Assembly: GCF_033958435.1 (NCBI RefSeq)
Contig: NC_134137.1
Coordinates: forward strand, 230,185,501 to 230,249,500
From: Carettochelys insculpta
Lineage: Eukaryota > Chordata > Testudines > Carettochelyidae
Reading direction: 5' to 3'
DNA: 64,000 bases
A program made the position numbers and the translations under genes. Positions 58,079 through 64,000 of this stretch are shown one piece after another. The stretch's first letter is position 1, and every line of letters begins with the position of its first letter. Under the pieces are notes generated by a model, which made no database searches, had not been told where the DNA came from, and saw only the letters and a program-made list of their open reading frames with translations.

Positions 58079-58506
58079 GGCTACGTCTGCGTTTGCAAGT
58101 TTTTTCTAAAAAGTAGGGGCTCTTTAGAAAAATTCCAGTGTCTACACACAAAATACATTTTTTTGATGTTAAATCTGAAGAATGCAGCATTGTTTCGGGA
58201 GGCGCTCTTCCTCTCCCCAGATGACGAAGAGCACCTTTTTCTGAGAGATTTTTTCAGAAAAAAACATGCGTAGACACCCCAGGGCCCTTTTTTCGAAAGA
58301 GCAGTTCTCATGGCGCTGGATTTTTCGATCCCTCTTCTGTTCTTTTGAAAGAGCAGGGGCCATGTGGATGCTCTCTATTGAAAGAGTGGAATGATTTTTT
58401 CAATCTGCTTTTTTGTGTGTGGACGCATTCTTTCAAAAGAAGATTTTTCAGAAGAGATCTTCTGGAAGACCTTCTTTTGAAGGATTGCTGTAGTGTAGAC
58501 GTAGCC
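58079..58506. mobile_element. GTCTACAC-group MITE (TTTTTCGAAAGA core)
   Basis: Left GGCTACGTCTGCGTTTGCAAG and right GTAGTGTAGACGTAGCC ends are inverted. Arms contain AAAAAGTAGGG, TTTTTTCAGAAAAAAACATG and TTTTTTCGAAAGAGCAG words. 428 bp. Flanking trinucleotides do not match, so the TSD has decayed. Confidence 0.8.
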
Positions 58507-60674
58507 AAGCTCTCTCACACAGGCTTTAAGAACATAGCTTCTGTGCATATACACAACTCCTTACATGGTATGCTTACCTATATTTCACAATGCCTTGACG
58601 ACCAGTGGGACCCTGGCTTTCATTTGATTCTTCACATTACGTTCTTTAATGAACTAGAATGTACATGCCAGACTTGAGCAACTCTGGTAACCCATCCACA
58701 CATGTCCTGTGCATCTTGCTAGTTGTCACTAAGAGGTTACAGGGTCACAGTCAGACTAGCATTTAAAGCATATATTGCTTCCATTTCCTACACTCTGGAA
58801 GAGTCTCAGCTGCCCCCACAATTACAGATCTGTTCATCTGTAATGAATCTATGTATTACAGACATGATGGACATCAACAGGAAAGAACCTTTGGCTCAAG
58901 AAACAGGCATATGCTATCTGAGCAAAAGGAGAATCAGTTCAGCAGTAATTTTGCATAATTTCTATGGGTCAGCCACTGCATTATCACTGCTTGCATTGTA
59001 GCTATTCTGCAGACAGAAGACCGCAGTCTGCAGACCTGTCAATACAATCCCTTTTACCAGCATTAAATATGAATGAAAAGAAGTCTAGCATTTGAGAAAT
59101 CAGCTATAGCGTTTGGTATGATGTCTGCCATTATGTGTGTGGATTAGAAAAAACATAGCAGAGAACACTAGAATTTGTAGTGCTAGTTCAAAGGATTCTT
59201 CTCTGCATATCAGGCAGTGTGAGACTGAAACCTGAATGCCAGTGGGGCGAGAGGCTGGAACCAAGGGTGTTGGTGTTGCTGCCACTTCCCCTGTCTTGAA
59301 GCAATGCCCATTACATACAAGGTTTACAGTGTGGTCCGGTGACTCTCAGCGCCTCCATTATACAAATTGTTCAAGCACCCCTGCCGGGGATAGCAGCTAA
59401 GGTGATCCATCATACTGATATTAGGGGGTTTATCTTATATACACAACTATATTCTTTCCCCCACACCTGAAAAAAAAAGTATCCTGATTTTTCACACTTG
59501 TTATCTGGTCACCTTAGTAGCTGCTTTGACAGTGCTATGCTGTATAATGGAGATGGAGAGTACTGAAAGGCAGTAACCATGGTACAATGAAATGTTTTTC
59601 TTCTTTGCCTTTGGATACAGTTCTCAAATTAACCGCAGCCTGGCTTTTCTTTGTTTGTATGCAGTGGAGATGCTAGCCCATCAGAGGCTCTAAGCAAGAA
59701 TATTTTCCTCCTCAACACATCATGAAAAGAAAATAGGGTACTTGAGATCCTAAGAAATTGCTTAAGCCTTTCATGCTTAGCAGCATCTTTGTATGCACAG
59801 TTCTGTATGGGTTAGATATTGTTGATAATTCCAAGCAGTCCTCAGACTTGCCCCTCGTCTTTAAAGCAAGAGCATCTTCACATTATCTGTTGTGTACACT
59901 CCAACTTTTCCCTTTAATTGCCAACATTTTCTAAACTGAAAGTGTACTACTGTACAAATTTATTTTGCATAATTTAATTAATGTGCAGTGTATCCCAAAT
60001 CACTTTTCTGTGTTAGTAATGTAAGACATTAGACAATCTACAACATAAACGGCAGGAAACAGGTGGGGTATTAAATCATAATAAAATAATAGTCATATAG
60101 TGATGTTAACTACATTGGTTCAATATCACCCCTTCAGTTACATATTGAAGGCTTGTCCTACTTTCTCTCCAGTGTCCCTGCTTATTAGTGTAATCAGCTT
60201 ATGTTCCTTAGGTGGTGTTATGATAACATGGGTTATTACCAGGTGATGAAATAGCATGAGGTCATAAGTAGAATATGGAAATCAATTACTAATATTCAGA
60301 GTATTCTAAAAAGAGTACATTAATTACAATACTGCACCAGGTGTAACTACTCCTGGATTACTGGGCCAATTTAAACTATGATGTACCTTCTTTGCAGCCT
60401 CAATAGTTACATCAGCAATGAATCATGTTTAATTCTAAGCATCTCATAACAGAAATTAAAGGGAATTTAGTGAACAACTACAAAAATGATTCAGGGACTG
60501 CAGAGGTTGAATAAAGATTAAAAGATCCAACTCCAGTTATATGTAACACTTCTTGAGAGAAGGGTTTTACAGTAGTGTATGTATTTTGCAAACCTGTGAG
60601 GACACACACATATACAAAATATCACAAGCATCAGCTAGTTTCAGAAGGATAGATGGGCTCATCTGTTTCAGCAA
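58507..60674. other. Intergenic, no recognisable feature
   Basis: About 2.2 kb, AT-rich from 59.8 kb onward. No gene or repeat recognised. Confidence 0.5.
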
Positions 60675-60745
60675 AAACTACAAGGAGTCCTGGAACACCT
60701 TAAAAACTAACAGATGTATTTGGGCATAAACTTTTGTACTGCAAC
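60675..60745 (-). mobile_element. PLE tail fragment
   Basis: ACTACAAGGAGTCCTGGAAC, then TTAAAAACTAACAGATGTA, then TTTGGGCATAAACTTTTGT: diverged antisense PLE tail. Confidence 0.65.
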
Positions 60746-60934
60746 ATAAACATATGTTCTTACATAAACTGCAACTCCCTCCATCAGAAGCTTCAGCTAA
60801 CCTGCGCAGATGGAACTGAATCTTCAGCTTGAACAGTTTTGCAGTATCTCTATTACCTTTTCACAGTCTTGGGCTAAATTGCCTCAGCTATAGTGTAGCA
60901 TGTAAGAGTGGTAAATAGATGTTATTTTTCTAAT
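60746..60934. other. Intergenic, short
   Basis: No feature recognised. Confidence 0.5.
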
Positions 60935-61790
60935 CTACTATAAGGTAGAAGGGACCGTCGTGACCATCTAGTCTCACCTTCATTTTGCTGGCAGCAGAAC
61001 CTTACCCACCTACTCCTGTAATAGACCCCTAACCTCTAGCAGAGTTGCTGAAGTTCTCAACTCATGGTTTGAAGTCTTCATATTAAACAGAATCCACCAT
61101 TTGCCCTAGTTTAACTCTGCAAGTGACCCGTGCCCCATGCTGCAGAAGGTGAAAAACCTGTTCCTTCCCAATCTCAGATATGGCAATCAGATACTGAGCA
61201 TGCAAGCAAGACCCAGGACCCAGAACCCAGACACTTGGGAGAAATCAATCATAGTAACTCAGCTGCCCCTCCCCATCTAGCATCATGTCTCTGGCCACTG
61301 GGGACTTTTGCAACTGGGAGTTATCCATGGGCCACGCGCCATCATATGATGATGTCTCATAGTACCATCTCTTCCATCAGTGTCTCAGCTCAGTCTTTAA
61401 GCCAGTTAGCAATTATTTTCCCCCTACTGTTTGCCTTGAATGGCTGTTCCAGAACTTCACTTCTTTGGGGGTTAGAAACTTTTGTCTAATTTAAAGCCTA
61501 AACTTGACGGCTGGTTTATTTCCATTTGTTCTTGTGTCCACATTATGTACTTAAATTACTTCTCTCCCTCCCTGCTATTTAACTTTCTGATGTATTTATA
61601 TACAGAACTCCTATCTCCCCTTAGGCTAAACTAGCCAAGCTCTTCTCATGTGGTAGTTTTTGTATTCATCCTAGTGGTCCTCTGCACCAGTTGCAGTTTG
61701 ATTTAATCTTTCTTAAACATGGGAGACCAAAACTGCATCCAATATTCCAGATGAGGTCTCACCAGTGCCTTGTATAGTGCTACTAACACC
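60935..61790 (-). mobile_element. Old L3/CR1-like LINE, antisense
   Basis: Starts with AAGGTAGAAGGGACCGTCGT and GACCATCTAGTCTCACCTTC, the 3' end style of ancient amniote L3/CR1 elements. Continues through GTTCTTGTGTCCACATTATG to GACCAAAACTGCATCCAATA and TTCCAGATGAGGTCTCACC, the antisense of the RT-distal coding region. Highly decayed. Confidence 0.7.
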
Positions 61791-61834
61791 ACTTCTGCTG
61801 TTGCTGCTTCTGAACTCCTAATGAGGGTCTTGTG

Positions 61835-61945
61835 TTTACATCACTGAACTGAGATTCAGGTGATGTGGGTCAATTCCAGCTTTTGTTACAGGCTTTCCTG
61901 TCCCTTGGGGGCAAGTCTCCATTCTCCACTTCACCTCAGTTCATG
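61835..61945 (+). mobile_element. MIR-like SINE, probable
   Basis: ACTGAGATTCAGGTGATGTG, GGTCAATTCCAGCTTTTGT and CCTTGGGGGCAAGTCTCC follow the MIR head-to-core order. Diverged. Confidence 0.5.
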
Positions 61946-62360
61946 TAATATGAAAATAACAGGAGTGCATTGTGGATAAATTCTTTGTTCCAGAGATTCT
62001 CAGATATTGTGGTGACTGATGAATGCTGCAAAAAGGGGTGGTGGTAGTTATGCCACCTGCTTCCAGTCAGAGGATTAGGGATGGGGGACCATGCCTGCCC
62101 CTTTTTTTGCACAGCTCCTAAATTCAGGTTCTCGCAAGTGGGCATGGGGTCAATGGCCCTCCCCCTCACCCCTAGCGCCTATGCTGTTAACACATGCGGA
62201 GCCAGTCTAGCAGTATATTACACATGGAATGTGAGTTCAGTATATTCCTGGTGTAGGATGGGTGCATGGGTGTGCAGTGGCAAATGAGATTTGTATGTGG
62301 GCTTTCTGTGCACCTGAGTGGTAGTAAATTTCTGCATCTGAACTTGTGTGTTTGAGAGGC
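61946..62360. other. Intergenic before the minisatellite
   Basis: No feature recognised. Confidence 0.5.
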
Positions 62361-62735
62361 TGGGGTGTGGCATTTAGTTGCACACTGGGAGGTACATGCC
62401 GAACAGTACCTGTGAGTACAACGTGTGTGCGAGTCTGCTTAAGAGGGGCTGGGGTGTGGCATTTAGCTGCACACGGGGAAGCACATGCAGGACAGGACCT
62501 TTGTGCAGCACGTGTGTGTGTGCGTGCGTGTGAGGAGCTGGGGTGTGGCATTTAGTTGCACACTGGGAGGCACATGCAGGGCAGGACCTGTGTGTGTGCA
62601 GACTGGGTATGGCATTCAGTTGCACACGGGGAGGCACGCGCAGGACAGGACCCATGTGTAGCACGCGTGTGTGAGTCTGCCTGCGAGGGGGTGGGGTGTC
62701 GCAGTTAGTTGCACACGGGGAGGCACGCGCAGGTG
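62361..62735 (+). repeat. 89-bp minisatellite, about 4.5 copies
   Basis: The phrase TGGGGTGTGGCATTTAGTTG starts at 62361, 62450, 62539, about 62604 (shortened unit) and 62692, giving spacings of 89, 89, 65 and 88. Each unit also holds TTGCACACNGGGAGGCACATGC-like and GCAGGACAGGACC words. CpG content rises toward the right copies. Confidence 0.88.
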
Positions 62736-62739
62736 TAGG

Positions 62740-63560
62740 TGTGTGAATACCCACCCATCTCCCGGCGCGCGCCCACGTGCGGAGCACGTGCCTTGGGCTG
62801 GGCGCCTGTCCACTGGCTGGGGGAAGGGAGCAGAGAGCTGCAGCTGGCCGGCGGCAGCGGCGGCGGCTTCCCCTGCCTCCCGCGCGGCTGCAAGTGCCGC
62901 TGCTGCCGCTGGGGGACCGGCGAGAGATGCTGCCGCTGCTGCCGCCCTGGCCGGCGCCGGAGGAGGGGTAGGAGCGGGGGCAGCCGGAGCATCGCCGCCG
63001 CGCGCAAGCTGCTGCCTCCTTTCCGGCCGGGCGGCGAGCCGGCCCCGAAGCGGACGGAGCGGGCCAGGAGGTGAGCGGGCCCGGCGGGGCGGGAAGCCCG
63101 GGGGCGCTGCTCCCCCCCGGGCTGCACACGGAGGGTGCCCCAGCGAGGGGCCGCGCCGGGCTGCCGGCGCTCTGGGTGGGCAGCCGGCCGGGCCGCCAGG
63201 GGCCGCGCTCCCCCTGCGCCTGGGCGCGAGCCGCGGGGGGAGCCCGACCTGCTCCTCGCAAGGTCAGCGCGGGCCGGGGGCTGGGCATGGCCTGGGCGCC
63301 GCTTCCCGCGCGCTGCCCGCACCCGCGGGGCGGGAGGGGAGGGGAGTTTGCCGCGGGGCAAGACGCCGGGCGGCTGGGAGCGCGGGGGTTCGGCGGGGCA
63401 GTGCTGGAGTCTAAGCCCGGAGCTGCTGCTGCTCCCGACGCAACCCCCTCCTGGGCTGCCGGCTCCCCGGGGCGTTGGGCGCACCAGCCCCAGGCTTTCT
63501 CCACTTGCCCTTCGGTCCCAGCCTGGTTCTGTGCCCCCCTGCGGTGCATGGCTATAGGGA
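62740..63560. promoter_or_regulatory. CpG island, candidate promoter and first exon
   Basis: Very GC-rich with many CpG, NotI/BssHII-like words (GCGCGCGC) and multiple GGGCGGG/CCCGCCC boxes. It contrasts sharply with AT-rich sequence on the right. On the plus strand GCCAGGAG|GTGAGC at 63070-63076 is a good splice-donor candidate. CTCGCAAGGTCAGCG at about 63255 is a weaker one. No reading frame with recognisable protein content spans it: the ATG at 62929 is followed by TAG after 13 codons. This suggests 5' UTR if transcribed rightward. The downstream gene lies outside the window and is unknown. Confidence 0.65.
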
Positions 63561-64000
63561 ACAGGTTCTCGTAGCATAAAAGTCCGCTTTGTGTGGGTTT
63601 TCTGGGGTGCTTGGCTGCTTTGGACAATGGGAGGTTTAGAGGATTTTGAAAATGGTAATAAGGCCAATGATTAACGTGCCATTGAAATAACAGAAATTAA
63701 ATAGCAAACCGTTGCCCAATAATGTAGTCCTTGCTCAGGCAAAACTTTCATTCATGACGGTTGTAAAACCCCTGAGTTTGACCTGAAGTATTTTGTAAAT
63801 ATACCTGTGGTAGTGCAAGAAACTTCACTGGCAAGCAGTACTACGCACACTGTTTTTGAGCTGATGCTGTGTTAAGAAAACAGTAGAACTAAGACAAGTA
63901 ATTGAAAATAAAACTAGTTAGTCTCATATTCTGGAGAAATCACACTGGCTGCAAAAATTGCTTCCAAATATGCTTGACAAAAATGATTCATAAAAATAGT
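63561..64000. other. Intergenic or intron, AT-rich
   Basis: No exon recognised. If the plus-strand donor at 63071 is real, this would be first-intron sequence. Confidence 0.4.

Noticed and set aside
62361..62735. CRISPR-like array
   Set aside because: Repeats are 89-bp tandem units without distinct repeat/spacer structure, in vertebrate-type DNA.
62374..63627. 417-codon minus-strand frame and long plus-strand frames in the CpG island
   Set aside because: Pro/Ala/Gly/Arg-rich in every frame and on both strands, no domains, and it includes minisatellite sequence. Long frames are expected where stops are rare in GC-rich DNA.
1..64000. Bacterial or phage contamination
   Set aside because: CR1, PLE, Harbinger, hAT and MIR sequences throughout, long non-coding stretches and a CpG island all indicate vertebrate nuclear DNA.

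Overview
The window looks like vertebrate nuclear DNA from a sauropsid, most likely a turtle. Three repeat classes support this: CR1 LINEs with (ATTCTATG)n- or (TTCTTATG)n-type 3' ends, many Penelope-like element (PLE) tails, and dense palindromic Harbinger-type MITEs ending in GGCTACGTCTACAC. A crocodilian is not excluded. There is no operon structure, no tRNA or rRNA gene, no CRISPR array, and no complete host protein-coding gene that I can recognise. Nearly all long open frames belong to transposable elements (TEs), are antisense shadows of them, or arise in GC-rich DNA without stops.

Layout. 1-6.2 kb: a possible pogo/Tigger-like piece, a 5'-truncated LINE with a (TAG)n tail, an antisense PLE and a MIR-like SINE. 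6.2-6.65 kb: a complete 436-bp palindromic MITE. 6.65-13 kb: mostly unannotatable sequence with LINE, hAT and SINE pieces. 14-21.4 kb: a TE cluster with a PLE 3' end, half a MITE, a Harbinger transposase fossil with an internal inversion, a CR1 with an internal templated duplication, a 711-bp MITE and a PLE with RT and GIY-YIG segments. 22.2-23.6 kb: a hAT MITE with a perfect 8-bp target-site duplication (TSD) and another GTCTACAC MITE. 26-30.5 kb: a small palindrome, a MITE with an inverted duplication, a Ty3/gypsy remnant and a CR1 carrying a 73-bp LINE insertion with a 16-bp TSD. 33.5-43.8 kb: MITEs, PLE pieces, and an old CR1 split by a younger CR1. Two MITEs sit head to tail in the pattern TTA-MITE-TTA-MITE-TTA. 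46.9-47.4 kb: PLE.

50.0-56.7 kb is the most informative region. An old CR1 has received two independent CR1 insertions of different subfamilies. One is an almost intact full-length CR1 of about 4.7 kb. It has a duplicated 5' module, an ORF1 with a Cys-rich zinc-binding region and an SGNH esterase domain, and an ORF2 (endonuclease plus reverse transcriptase) broken only by one in-frame TAG.

57-62.3 kb holds PLE foldbacks, another MITE, an L3-like LINE and a MIR. The right end (62.36-63.56 kb) has an 89-bp minisatellite followed by a strong CpG island with a good splice-donor candidate. This is the best candidate for host-gene sequence (promoter and first non-coding exon), but the gene itself is not identifiable here.

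I did not find a new cellular system. The notable biology is TE biology: nested CR1s, a MITE group with shared ends but different cores beside a possible Harbinger source relative, and PLE-derived foldbacks. All family assignments are from visual recognition of motifs, not database searches.
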